NCBI GenBank assembly: GCA_020631155.1
Contig: JAHDHV010000007.1
Span: 1-50,551, forward strand
Length of the DNA stretch: 50,551 bases
Source: Bacteroidota bacterium
GTDB lineage: Bacteria > Bacteroidota > Bacteroidia > Chitinophagales > UBA2359
Direction of reading: 5' to 3'
In this document: positions 17,751 to 26,166 of the stretch, piece after piece
How the letters are laid out: each line of letters begins with the position of its first letter
How positions within the stretch are numbered: the first letter of the stretch is position 1
Translations under genes and position numbers: made by a program
The notes under the pieces: model-generated
Told to the model about the DNA's origin: nothing
The model's database searches: none
What the model saw: the letters and a program-made list of their open reading frames with translations, nothing else

Positions 17751-18956
17751 ATGAAAAAAGTAATTTCCAACCTACTCATCGCCCTATTAGGTGGCATCAT
17801 CAGTGTAGGTATTTACAAAACCCTTGAAAAACCACAACAATCTCCTAACCACACTACTTCTGGTATTCAAATTATTCCTTCTAATTACAATTCACCTGAT
17901 GGAGAGACTATTTTTGGCAGTCAAAATGCCTATAGCAATCCGAAAAATAAGCGTATTACTGTACCCACTTTTGATTTTACCGCTACCGCAGCGACTTCTA
18001 CGCCGACTGTTGTACACATCAAAACCAAAAAAATAGCTTCTCGTGCACGCAATCCATTTCCTTTTTTTGGAGATGATTTTTGGGCTAGTCCACAACAACC
18101 CAAACAAAAAAATGGACGTAAAGAACCACTATCTACAGGTTCAGGAGTTATCATTTCTACTGACGGCTTTATCGTTACCAATAATCATGTTATTGAAAAT
18201 GCGGATGAAATCGAAGTATTGTTGAATGATAAGCGTAGTTATAGGGCGCAATTAGTTGGCCGCGACCCCTCAACGGACTTGGCTGTGTTAAAAGTTAATG
18301 CACAGGGATTAAACCATATTGAGTATGGCAATTCTGATAACGTTAGGGTTGGCGAATGGGTCATGGCTGTAGGGAATCCGTTCAGCTTGGCATCTACTGT
18401 TACAACAGGAATTGTGAGTGCTAAGGCTCGAAATATCAACATTTTAGACGATAACCTAGCCATTGAGTCCTTTATCCAAACCGATGCAGCAGTAAACCCA
18501 GGAAATAGTGGCGGTGCGCTTGTTAATTTGCGTGGTGAATTGATTGGCATTAATACCGCAATTGCTACCCCGACAGGCGTATATGCTGGTTATGCTTTTG
18601 CTGTTCCTGTAAATATTGTTCAAAAAGTAGTTGCTGATATTATTGATTTTGGAAAGGTAAAAAGAGGCTTTTTAGGGGTTGCCATTCGAGATGTGGATGC
18701 GGAAATTGCCAAAAACTTTAATTTGCCTAGTATTTCAGGGGTATTGGTACAAGCGGTTAACAAACGTAGTGCTGCCGATTTAGCAGGTATCAAACAAACT
18801 GATGTCATTATTGAAGTTGCAGGTATTGAAGTCAACAGCGCACCTGAGTTGCAAGAAGTGATTAGCCGATACCGCCCGAATGATAAAGTGCCAATTATCA
18901 TTTTAAGAAGCGGTAAACTAAAACGTGCAACTGTTGTTTTACAAGACGAATATTAG
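17751..18956 (+). CDS. htrA: HtrA/Deg-family serine protease with one PDZ domain
   Basis: Periplasmic, membrane-anchored protease for misfolded envelope proteins. Residues 5-22 form a hydrophobic N-terminal segment (signal anchor). The trypsin-like domain has the triad H146 (TNNHVIEN), D176 (DLAVLKV) and S253 (GNSGGAL), with GSGVII before the His. One PDZ domain follows at about 305-395 (KRGFLGVAIRDV ... IILRSGKL). At 401 residues it has one PDZ like DegS, not two like DegP, although longer Bacteroidota members often have two. Stands alone; its transcript runs into repeat words after the stop codon. Confidence 0.95.
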   Translation: MKKVISNLLIALLGGIISVGIYKTLEKPQQSPNHTTSGIQIIPSNYNSPDGETIFGSQNAYSNPKNKRITVPTFDFTATAATSTPTVVHIKTKKIASRARNPFPFFGDDFWASPQQPKQKNGRKEPLSTGSGVIISTDGFIVTNNHVIENADEIEVLLNDKRSYRAQLVGRDPSTDLAVLKVNAQGLNHIEYGNSDNVRVGEWVMAVGNPFSLASTVTTGIVSAKARNINILDDNLAIESFIQTDAAVNPGNSGGALVNLRGELIGINTAIATPTGVYAGYAFAVPVNIVQKVVADIIDFGKVKRGFLGVAIRDVDAEIAKNFNLPSISGVLVQAVNKRSAADLAGIKQTDVIIEVAGIEVNSAPELQEVISRYRPNDKVPIIILRSGKLKRATVVLQDEY

Positions 18957-19190
18957 GAAAGTAGACAGGAGATGTGAGATTTGTGAAACAGTCATTTAAT
19001 AAATAATAAAATCATTTAACTCTATTGCTTGCCAATGCCATTTGAAAGATCCATGCTTGATTTTTTTTTAAAAAAATAAGTAAAGACATTTCCACTATTC
19101 TAAGTACCTGATTTTTAATATTTTATTAGAATAAGAAGTAGTTTTTATTTTTTATTTTTATGTCATTTACCACATTCACAGTAAAAAAAA
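18957..19190. other. Intergenic region after htrA
   Basis: Starts with AGACAGGAGATGTGAGATTTG (18963 on), a fragment of the 90-bp dispersed repeat family, followed by TCATTTAATAAATAATAAAATC and CATTTAACTCTATTGCTTGCC, which look like rearranged pieces of the same element. No gene seen. Confidence 0.5.
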
Positions 19191-19215
19191 ATTTTCAAGC
19201 GAACATATAAGGATG

Positions 19216-19223
19216 TATCTTTG
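19216..19223 (+). promoter_or_regulatory. Candidate -7 box for the 28-residue ORF
   Basis: TATCTTTG is an exact TAnnTTTG match, 55 bases before the small ORF's ATG. The -33 position holds TTTTC at 19192-19196 rather than TTG, so the promoter is only partly canonical. Confidence 0.5.
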
Positions 19224-19277
19224 CAATACTTTATTACTATCACAATTAATTTTACCACCTCAAAAAAACGTACACTA

Positions 19278-19364
19278 ATGGTAGTTTATGCATTAAGTAT
19301 TGCCGTCCCCGCTCTTCTAGGAATCTGTGTTGCCCTTTATCTACTCAGCAAACCTAGAGTGTAA
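19278..19364 (+). CDS. Candidate 28-residue single-pass membrane peptide
   Basis: Small reading frame ATG to TAA. The product is almost wholly hydrophobic between residues 2 and 24 (MVVYALSIAVPALLGI, then CVALYLL) and ends in a positive SKPRV tail, which suggests one membrane helix with the C-terminus in the cytoplasm. A TAnnTTTG box lies upstream and a 13-bp terminator hairpin starts 30 bases after the stop, so a dedicated transcript of about 210 bases is plausible. I do not recognise a family. The alternative is a small RNA whose frame is accidental. Confidence 0.5.
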   Translation: MVVYALSIAVPALLGICVALYLLSKPRV

Positions 19365-19393
19365 GCGCATGGGAAAGGTTTTAACAGAATAAC

Positions 19394-19440
19394 AATAAGC
19401 AGTAGCTCAATATTTTAGTTGGCTACTGCTTATTTTTTTT
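19394..19440 (+). terminator. Intrinsic terminator after the 28-residue ORF
   Basis: Perfect 13-bp stem: AATAAGCAGTAGC at 19394-19406 and GCTACTGCTTATT at 19422-19434, followed by a T-run to 19440. It is 46 bases before the enoyl-CoA hydratase stop codon (converging) and may serve both strands. Confidence 0.88.
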
Positions 19441-19486
19441 GTCTTTAGATATTAGATAAATAACTGATTATTCAAAAATCCCTCTT

Positions 19487-20266
19487 TTACTTTCCTTGAA
19501 ATTGCGGCTTTCTTTTCTCAATAAAAGCGGTTGTTCCCTCTTTTACATCTTCCGTATCAAAGCAAGCACCGAAAGCCTCAACCTCAAACGCTAAACCGTC
19601 AACGCCATCGGTATAGTAGGCATCCACACATTCAATGACTTTTGCAATGGCAATTGGGGCTTTTTTTGCAATTTTCTGTATGATACCCCGACATTTATCC
19701 AACAATTCTTCCTGTGTCACCACATAGTTTACCAAGCCCAATTGTTGCGCCTCCTCAGCCTTAATCATGTTGCCTGTCATCAATAATTCCAGTGCTTTAG
19801 CCTTGCCAATTAACTGCACCAATCGCTGTGTGCCACCATAGCCGGGGATAATGCCTAAATTCACTTCGGGCTGTCCAAATTTGGCGTTTTCCGAGGCTAC
19901 TCGCAAATGACAAGCCATTGCTAATTCACAGCCGCCGCCCAATGCAAAACCGTTGACCGCCGCTATAGTTGGTTTGGGATAGGTTTCCAATTGTCGCATA
20001 ATGGCGTGACCATCGGCTGCCATTTTACTGCCTTCTGCGCTTTTAAAATCAGAAAACTCCTTGATGTCTGCGCCTGCGGCAAATGCCTTTGCCCCTGAAC
20101 CTGTCAAAATAACACCCTTTACCGAAGCATCTGTTTGATGTTTAGTCAATACCGCTTTTATTTCTTGTAAAAGAGTGGTATTCAAGGCATTTAGTTGTCG
20201 CTCGCGATTGATGGTGATGGTTAAAATACCGTCTGTTAGGTCTGTTAATATGTATTGATAAGTCAT
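19487..20266 (-). CDS. Enoyl-CoA hydratase/isomerase (crotonase) family
   Basis: Adds water across the double bond of enoyl-CoA in fatty-acid or amino-acid breakdown. The 259-residue crotonase has AFAAGADIKEF (61-71) and ALGGGCELAMA (108-118), whose backbone forms the oxyanion hole. The two catalytic glutamates are present: E114 in GGGCE and E134 in GQPEVNLGIIPG. Both residues present favours hydratase activity over isomerase. Length and motifs resemble short-chain enoyl-CoA or crotonyl-CoA hydratases; the exact substrate cannot be told. No beta-oxidation partners are adjacent. Confidence 0.93.
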   Translation of the reverse strand: MTYQYILTDLTDGILTITINRERQLNALNTTLLQEIKAVLTKHQTDASVKGVILTGSGAKAFAAGADIKEFSDFKSAEGSKMAADGHAIMRQLETYPKPTIAAVNGFALGGGCELAMACHLRVASENAKFGQPEVNLGIIPGYGGTQRLVQLIGKAKALELLMTGNMIKAEEAQQLGLVNYVVTQEELLDKCRGIIQKIAKKAPIAIAKVIECVDAYYTDGVDGLAFEVEAFGACFDTEDVKEGTTAFIEKRKPQFQGK

Positions 20267-20309
20267 TTATTTTATGAAGTTGTAAGGTTATTGTAGGTTA
20301 AAAAGTTGG

Positions 20310-20600
20310 GTATGTTTCATTTTCTTCCTAATACTTTTGAGATTGCCTTTTAGCTATTTAGACTTTTGGCTTTTTAGCTTTTTAGCTTTTTAGCTTTTTA
20401 GCTTTTTGGCTTTTTGGCTTTTTGAAATTAGCGGTTAGAGATCAGAAATTGGAAATTATTTTTTGATTTTTTTAGCTATAAGTTTTTGATTATCAACTAT
20501 TTATAAGAAAATCAACGGCTAAAGCCGTCGTTACAGAACTCATTCAAAAAGAAACTAAAAAGCCCAAAAACGAATCACCAATCCACTAATTTCTAACAGT
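20310..20600 (+). repeat. Dispersed 300-bp AT-rich repeat, copy C
   Basis: Begins GTATGTTTCATTTTCTTCCT, then AATACTTTTGAGATTGCC and TTTTAGCTATTTAGAC. Next are about six TTTTTAGC/TTTTTGGC units, then TTAGAGATCAGAAATTGGAA, a middle part, ACAGAACTCATTCAAA and a tail of AATCACCAATCCAC. Copies: 39483-39700 (same strand), 16490-16801 and 221-333 (reverse, partial). Confidence 0.75.
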
Positions 20601-21019
20601 TAAAAATCCCTATTTTCTTTTACCCATTTAATAATGTATTCGACAATGGCATTGGTTTGTGTACCGGGCGGAAACAGTTCTCCAACGCCTAGTTCGTTGA
20701 GTATTTTTTTGTCCTCCTCTGGAATGATGCCCCCGCCTGTTAACAACACATCATCCATGCCTTTTTCCTGCATTAATTTCATAATTTTAGGAAAAACGGT
20801 CATATGTGCTCCCGATAGGATGCTCACACCAATGGCATCTACATCTTCCTGTAAAGCTGCATTAACAACCATTTGTGGCGTTTGACGTAAACCTGTATAA
20901 ATGACTTCCATACCTGCATCGCGCAGGCTGGAAGCAATCACTTTAGCCCCTCTATCGTGTCCATCTAAACCAACTTTGGCTATTAGGATGCGTATGGGCC
21001 GATGAAACGTATGATTCAT
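20600..21019 (-). CDS. Free-standing cobalamin (B12)-binding domain protein
   Basis: The 139-residue protein equals the C-terminal B12-binding domain of methylmalonyl-CoA mutase. It has the DxHxxG cobalamin-histidine motif (D19, H21, G24 in [10 protein letters not shown]), the SxL motif S66-I-L68, and GGG at 95-97. Such stand-alone domains form the small subunit of isobutyryl-CoA or related acyl-CoA mutases, or act with a separate large subunit. No catalytic subunit or G-protein chaperone lies within the window, so the partner must be elsewhere. Ends inside the edge of a dispersed repeat. Confidence 0.92.
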   Translation of the reverse strand: MNHTFHRPIRILIAKVGLDGHDRGAKVIASSLRDAGMEVIYTGLRQTPQMVVNAALQEDVDAIGVSILSGAHMTVFPKIMKLMQEKGMDDVLLTGGGIIPEEDKKILNELGVGELFPPGTQTNAIVEYIIKWVKENRDF

Positions 21020-21067
21020 AAATAACTAGCTGTTTTCACAATAGATACAAATTGACATTAGTTCAAA

Positions 21068-21262
21068 CTATTTGTCATTTTCTTCTTTATTCTCTTTTCG
21101 CTCTTTGAGTTTTTTATCGTCAACATTTTTATTTAAAAACTCGTTAAGTTTGTCGATATTCAAATTTGATTTGATTTCACCGAACTCATTGATGTGAATT
21201 TCGTACCCTTCTAAAGCTTTGTTGACTTGTGGGTTTCCTTCTTGTGGTTTCTTCTTTGGCAA
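21068..21262 (-). CDS. Small conserved protein of unknown function
   Basis: 64 residues. The middle GYEIHINEFGEIKSNLNIDK and KLNEFLNKNVDDKKLK segments resemble a short hypothetical protein I remember from several Bacteroidota, where it often sits near acyl-CoA mutase or chaperone genes; I cannot name a domain. The tail is rich in Lys/Glu. The product is very hydrophilic with no signal peptide, so cytoplasmic. It starts 49 bases upstream of the B12-binding gene on the same strand, so they are probably co-transcribed. Confidence 0.75.
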   Translation of the reverse strand: MPKKKPQEGNPQVNKALEGYEIHINEFGEIKSNLNIDKLNEFLNKNVDDKKLKERKENKEENDK

Positions 21263-21630
21263 AATGAATATTTTTTTGGGTTTAATTGCAAAATTGCAAA
21301 AAATGTTTGGCTTTGTTCAAGTAATCTGATGATCTATTTTTCGTTTAAAATGAGATGTGAGATAGTAGATGTGAAACAAGAGATTTAAGAATCACACATC
21401 CATTATGCTACAAATCACTAAATCAGCAGATTTGACATGATAAACAATTTGACGTAAGGTTCAAAATTTTATTGTCAAAACCTGCATCAACACTAAGTAA
21501 TGCGGAAATAATAAGTTGCACCATAAAGGCAAAATAATAAAGGTGACTGGTTCAACTTATTATTGTAGAATTACTAAGAACTTATCTTGATTTTCTTTTT
21601 TAAAAAAAATAAAAAAACACACAAACAGCT
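21263..21630. other. Intergenic region between divergent genes
   Basis: AT-rich; holds short repeat words (ATGAGATGTGAGATAGTAG at about 21349-21367, AACAAGAGATTTAAGAATC) of the GAGAC/AAGAT family and no gene. The promoter of the T9SS cargo gene at 21631 is expected here but no exact TAnnTTTG box is found close to it. Confidence 0.4.
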
Positions 21631-23874
21631 ATGAAAAAATCTACTGTATGGACGCTTTCTTTTTTGGCTATGTTAACCGTTTTACAATTTTTTTCCCTTC
21701 CCAACTATGCTCAAGTAGGTAGCAGTTGCGCTGAAGCTTTCCTCATCAATCAAATCCCATTTAGCGGAACTGGAGCAACCAATTGTAATAATAACAATAC
21801 CTTTGATAGTGCAGCCCTTTCTGCTTGTACAGGTGCAGAATTTGGTATTGAGGACTATATGGATGGCAATGATTTTATTATCCGTTTTACGACTATTAAT
21901 GCAGGTTGTTACACCATTCAATTGTATAATTTATCTGCTAATCCAGAAGGTGCGGGCATTTTTTTATACGAAAACTGCCCTACAGATGGCGGTACTTGTG
22001 TAGCTGTTAATGGCAGTATTGTTCCATTTATTAAAGCAGATTTGCAGGCCAATACGGAATATTATCTTGTTGTATCTTCTCCAACAACCGCCCCTTGCAC
22101 CAGTTTTGATTTTTTCATTAACTGCCCTGATGAAGCTCCAGTAAACGATATATGTAGCGGTGCTTTGCCACTAAGTGATACAGGTACTAATAATGATGCA
22201 ACTGCTTGTGATGAGCCTGACGAATGGGCACCTAATAATTTAGCCAATCCCAATAGCGGTGAGCCTTGTGATGGCACTAGTGGCTGGACTACCAACCACA
22301 ATGGCGTATGGTATGTTTTTAATAATGCTGTTGAGCAGGATGTAACACTGAATATTAATAATATTGTTTGCACAGGCTCAATAGGACAAAGTACCTTGCA
22401 GTTCGGTGTTTGGTCGAATACAGGGACTTGTGATTTGTCGCAAGAAACTTTCTACGGCTGTCTGGTAACTACTGATAATGCTACTTTTGTGTTGCCCAAT
22501 CTACCCGCAGGCGATTTTTATCTTTTTGTGGATGGCACCGCAGGCTCGCTTTGTTCTTGGGAGTTTGAAAGTGAGGAAGTCTTATGTACACCACCTAATT
22601 TGGAAAGTCCAAACAGTAATACAACTACGCTTTGTGTAGGTGAAAGCATTACTTTGAGCGCGAATATTACAGAAGGGAGCACTCCTGTAAGCTTAGAATT
22701 GCTAGAAAATGGGGTGACTGTAAGCGTGAGTAACGACCCAAATGTTGACGAATTAAGTTTTGAGATTAGCCCAACAGAAGATGTGAGCTATCAAATTATC
22801 GCGACAAATACTTGTGGCATTTCACAGAAAACCTTTGATATAGTGATGAGTACGGCTGGTCTGAATCCGCCTGATGTGATTTCTACTTTAGACTTTTGTA
22901 TAGGGGAACCTTTATCTGATATTGGGGCAATTCCCGTTTCAGGGGGGGAGTTAACTTGGTATGATAGTGATCCTGCCATTGGTAGTCCGACAGCTATTTT
23001 TACAGGAGAAAATTTAACTTTAAGCGATTTTTTGGATAATACAACATTGGGAACAACGAATTTTTGGGTGGTGGAAGGCTCTGGAAATTGTGTGAGTGAG
23101 GCCGCTCGAATCACTATAAATATCACAGATGGCATTGAATCCTTATTGGATTATGGGCAAAGCGTTTTTTGTGTTGACGAAACAAACCCTGTCCCCAATG
23201 TAAGTATTGAAAGTGGTACCTTTTCAGCAGATAACGGTTTAAGTATCAACGCAACAACAGGTGAAGTTGATTTATCGTCAGCAATACCCAGCCAAATATA
23301 TACCATTACTTACGAATTATCAGGCAGTTGTTTTCAAACCGCTACCACAACTTTACAAGTTGAAAGTGTTAACATCAACCCAATTTCATCCATAAATATT
23401 CAGGAAGGAATGAGTGTTGTATTTGAGGTGACTGCAACGGCTTCATCAGGCGAAACGGTAGGACTTGTATTGTCACCGAATAACCTAACTCCAGACATCA
23501 CAACGACTTATGAGGTAATCGCTACTACTGCCAATGGTTGTAGTGCTTCAACTCCGGCAATTGCTTTTGTTGAGGAAGTGCCTAAAAATTTAATTCAGTT
23601 TCCCAAAGCTTTTTCCCCTAATGAAGATGGCATTAATGATGAATTTACCGCTATTATTTCACAACAAAATACTATACGCACTGGCAATTTAGAAATATTT
23701 AATCGCTGGGGCAAAAAAATCTACGAAACCCAAGATTTCACACAGGGCTGGAATGGTTTACAGAGTGACGGCTTGCAAGAAGCTACGCTTGGCATATATA
23801 TCTATGTATTAACACTGGTTTTTGAGGATGATACAGAGGAATTATATAATGGTACTTTTACGCTGATTCGGTAA
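21631..23874 (+). CDS. Secreted adhesin-like protein with CHU_C (type B) T9SS sorting domain
   Basis: 747 residues. A signal peptide is clear (KKSTVWTLSFLAMLTVLQFF, cleaved near NYAQ). Three Cys-rich modules follow (about 30-170, 170-320, 320-640), with beta-sandwich PKD/Ig-like character. The last 90 residues form the gliding-motility-associated C-terminal domain: FPKAFSPNEDGINDEF, IFNRWGKKIYE, GWNG, GIYIYVLTL, the type B sorting signal of the type IX system. It is thus exported across the outer membrane and attached or released. The binding partner is unknown. Monocistronic; converges with smpB. Confidence 0.9.
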   Translation: MKKSTVWTLSFLAMLTVLQFFSLPNYAQVGSSCAEAFLINQIPFSGTGATNCNNNNTFDSAALSACTGAEFGIEDYMDGNDFIIRFTTINAGCYTIQLYNLSANPEGAGIFLYENCPTDGGTCVAVNGSIVPFIKADLQANTEYYLVVSSPTTAPCTSFDFFINCPDEAPVNDICSGALPLSDTGTNNDATACDEPDEWAPNNLANPNSGEPCDGTSGWTTNHNGVWYVFNNAVEQDVTLNINNIVCTGSIGQSTLQFGVWSNTGTCDLSQETFYGCLVTTDNATFVLPNLPAGDFYLFVDGTAGSLCSWEFESEEVLCTPPNLESPNSNTTTLCVGESITLSANITEGSTPVSLELLENGVTVSVSNDPNVDELSFEISPTEDVSYQIIATNTCGISQKTFDIVMSTAGLNPPDVISTLDFCIGEPLSDIGAIPVSGGELTWYDSDPAIGSPTAIFTGENLTLSDFLDNTTLGTTNFWVVEGSGNCVSEAARITINITDGIESLLDYGQSVFCVDETNPVPNVSIESGTFSADNGLSINATTGEVDLSSAIPSQIYTITYELSGSCFQTATTTLQVESVNINPISSINIQEGMSVVFEVTATASSGETVGLVLSPNNLTPDITTTYEVIATTANGCSASTPAIAFVEEVPKNLIQFPKAFSPNEDGINDEFTAIISQQNTIRTGNLEIFNRWGKKIYETQDFTQGWNGLQSDGLQEATLGIYIYVLTLVFEDDTEELYNGTFTLIR

Positions 23875-23898
23875 ACAGGACTAATGACACATTAAAAA

Positions 23899-24372
23899 TT
23901 AGCGATAGTCCTTTAAAGCTCGATCAAGATCGCGTTTTTGGTCTTTTTGCCTAATAGATTCCTTTTTATTGAAGGCTGATTTACCTTTGGCTAGTGAAAT
24001 TTCTATCTTAATCAGATTTTTTTCCGATAAAAATACTTCAATAGGAATGATAGTTAAGCCCTTTTCTTTTACTTTGGTTTGTAATTTTCGGAGTTCACGC
24101 CGTTTGAGTAGCAATTTGCGGTCTCGCTTAGGTTCGTGATTGTAAATGCCGCCTTGCTTGTATTCTGAGATGTGTAAATTCATTATCCACAGTTCATCAT
24201 CTTTAAACGCACAATAGGCATCACTAAGGCTAACCTTGCCATAGCGTACCGCTTTTACCTCTGTTCCTGATAGTATAATACCTGCTTTATACCGATCAAT
24301 AAAAATATATTGATAACGAGCTTTCCGATTTTCCGCAATCACCTTAATTTCTCTTACTTTTGGCTTATCCAT
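23899..24372 (-). CDS. smpB: SsrA-binding protein SmpB
   Basis: SmpB binds tmRNA and delivers it to stalled ribosomes in trans-translation. The 157-residue protein has the usual ENRKARYQYIFIDRYKAGI start, LSGTEVKAVRYGKVSLSDAY, the Y-K-x-G-Y-N-like EYKQGGIYNHEPKRDRKLLL, and a basic tail (KKESIRQKDQKRDLDRALK) that folds into the ribosomal decoding site. Length is normal. No tmRNA gene is seen in the window. It converges with the T9SS cargo gene, 24 bases apart. Confidence 0.97.
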   Translation of the reverse strand: MDKPKVREIKVIAENRKARYQYIFIDRYKAGIILSGTEVKAVRYGKVSLSDAYCAFKDDELWIMNLHISEYKQGGIYNHEPKRDRKLLLKRRELRKLQTKVKEKGLTIIPIEVFLSEKNLIKIEISLAKGKSAFNKKESIRQKDQKRDLDRALKDYR

Positions 24373-24479
24373 TTTTTTATTTTTAATATTGCGTATTTTT
24401 CAATACAAATATTTCTATAACCACCATCTACACAACCTCTAAAACCTATCATTAGTTCCCATAAAGAATGTTTGTTGTC

Positions 24480-25121
24480 TCATTTAGTTTTTTTCACCAA
24501 TTCGATTTGTTGTTGTAGTACTTCGGGTAGGTCCTCATAGTAATCCACATCATTTAAGGTAGACAAAAAAGCATAGTTTTTTTGCAATACGCGAATATCT
24601 GCTATTGTGTTTTTCAAAACAGTGTCGCTACTCCATTGTTTATTAGCAAAAATAGTGGTGCATAAAACTTTCATTCCTAACAAGTAATAGCCTCCATCTT
24701 TTGCAGGGCCTATCACAAAATCATGTTGATTTAAGTGTTGATAGGCAGTTTTTATATGTGTTGACTCCAATTCCCAGCAATCACTACCAATAATGAGTGC
24801 TTTTTTATAACCATTATCCAACACTTGTTTAAAAGCAACATACATACGATAGCCCAAGTTGCCTTCTGCTTGTACCCGTTTTCGATACACTTTACCTGTC
24901 CAAAGTTCATCTTGTTCAGGAACAAAATCAGCATAAAAAAGGTGGATATCTACGGCTAAATCTTTGACAATTTTTTGAGTGTGTTGCACCAACTGTTTGT
25001 AAATGTGCAGCGCAGCATCATTACCAATGGTACTAGCGAGTCGAGTTTTTACTTTTCCCTCAATAGGGTTTTTTACAAAAATAAGGAGTGCGTTGGGATG
25101 ATTCATAGCATGTTTGTTCAA
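24480..25121 (-). CDS. TIGR04282/DUF2064-family glycosyltransferase
   Basis: Small GT-A-fold glycosyltransferase family; some members lie in arsenosugar biosynthesis clusters. The 213-residue protein shows the family order: LLIFVKNPIEGKVKTRLA near the N-terminus, ALIIGSDCWELES at about 104-116 with the central SD, then DFVIGPAKDGGYYLLG. Either Met1 or Met6 (MNHPNALL at 25106) could start it. No arsenic or arsenosugar genes are near, so the substrate is open. It is 107 bases upstream of smpB. Confidence 0.85.
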   Translation of the reverse strand: MNKHAMNHPNALLIFVKNPIEGKVKTRLASTIGNDAALHIYKQLVQHTQKIVKDLAVDIHLFYADFVPEQDELWTGKVYRKRVQAEGNLGYRMYVAFKQVLDNGYKKALIIGSDCWELESTHIKTAYQHLNQHDFVIGPAKDGGYYLLGMKVLCTTIFANKQWSSDTVLKNTIADIRVLQKNYAFLSTLNDVDYYEDLPEVLQQQIELVKKTK

Positions 25122-25287
25122 AGAGATAATGCCACAAGTTACAAATTTTTAAGTTGCTACACCTTATAAAACAAAACTATATTTCAGAGGTAGGCTTGAT
25201 TTCAACATTTAAGTTCCCAAATGCCTCTTTTCTATTCAAATTTCACTGTAAAAACATTTCGTAAATTACACATCCTGTCATTCTGAA

Positions 25288-25812
25288 CTATTTTTCTACA
25301 TATATCCGCCCGATTGTTGGCTGCTCACTACCAGTTGGCTTTTCGAGGCTTACCACAAAGTGTGCTACATCTTTTATATATTTTAAGTGAAAAAAATTAT
25401 CCTTATCAGCTTGATAATTAAAAACGCCTAAACTTTTATAGGGTTGGCCTTCCGCCATTCTTGCCCAAAGTTGGTACTGTAAGCCATTCATAGAATTAGG
25501 CAAGCCATTGGCATCTAGGTATAATTTTTGGGTAGTTGGATTACGATAAATCACTGCCGAAGCTGCTGGATGTTGTGTAGTGCCTTTTAAAGCAATAGAT
25601 TGATTATCGGGATGCTTCAAGGCATTGAAATTTTCCTGAATACGTTGAACATCTCGCCGCATTAATTCGTATTGTTGTTTGATCACTTGTTTATCTTGTT
25701 TCAAATCATCAATGGTCTTATCTGTGGTCTGTAGTTGACTGTAAAAATACCAATTAGCGAGTAAACTAATGGTTAATATCATTAATGCGAGAATGTATTT
25801 TATATTTTTCAT
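25288..25812 (-). CDS. RskA-like membrane protein without the N-terminal zinc domain
   Basis: 174 residues. Residues 7-23 are a transmembrane helix (YILALMILTISLLANWY), then a coiled coil (DKTIDDLKQDKQVIKQQYEL) and a periplasmic domain that matches the RskA anti-sigma-K C-terminal domain: AVIYRNPTTQKLYLDANGLP, YQLWARMAEGQP, LGVF, VSLEKPTGSEQPT. Anti-sigma factors of this family carry about 90 cytoplasmic residues with a Zn-binding motif before the helix; here only six residues precede it. The 354 bases upstream are repeats with no sigma factor or missing half. It is either a truncated relic or an independent periplasmic protein. Confidence 0.75.
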   Translation of the reverse strand: MKNIKYILALMILTISLLANWYFYSQLQTTDKTIDDLKQDKQVIKQQYELMRRDVQRIQENFNALKHPDNQSIALKGTTQHPAASAVIYRNPTTQKLYLDANGLPNSMNGLQYQLWARMAEGQPYKSLGVFNYQADKDNFFHLKYIKDVAHFVVSLEKPTGSEQPTIGRIYVEK

Positions 25813-25900
25813 TTAGAAGTTAGATTTTTAGATTTTTAGACTTTTAGACTTTTAGACTTTTAGACTTTTAGAAGTTAGACTTTTAGAAGTTAGATTTTTA
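25813..25900. repeat. GACTTTTA-type short repeats
   Basis: About ten units of the words TAGACTTT, TAGATTTT and GAAGTTAGA in the same direction, directly upstream of the RskA-like gene. Same vocabulary as 9370-9420, 20340-20420 and 39530-39560. Confidence 0.7.
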
Positions 25901-26050
25901 GAATCAACGAATCACGAATCAACGAATCAACGAATCAACGAATCAACGAATCACGAATCAACGAATCACGAATCAACGAATCAACGAATCAACGAATCAC
26001 GAATCACGAATCACGAATCAACGAATCAACGAATCAACGAATCAACGAAT
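25901..26050. repeat. Minisatellite: 19 units of GAATCAAC or GAATCAC
   Basis: Tandem array of 13 eight-base units (GAATCAAC) and 6 seven-base units (GAATCAC), ending with a partial GAAT. Unit order is 8,7,8,8,8,8,7,8,7,8,8,8,7,7,7,8,8,8,8. Units differ only by the presence of one A. Fragments of the same words appear at 16370, 20570, 33930 and 47450. Confidence 0.95.
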
Positions 26051-26166
26051 ACACAACTATTATTTCCAATATGCAATCTTTTTTTTTGTGCATTAAAAAA
26101 AATATATTAATTTCCGTATCCAATTTTAATCATTCCTAATTCATCTATAAAAATGTCTTTTTAAGT

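Noticed and set aside
25901-26050. CRISPR array
   Set aside because: Units are 7-8 bases with no spacers, so it is a simple tandem repeat.
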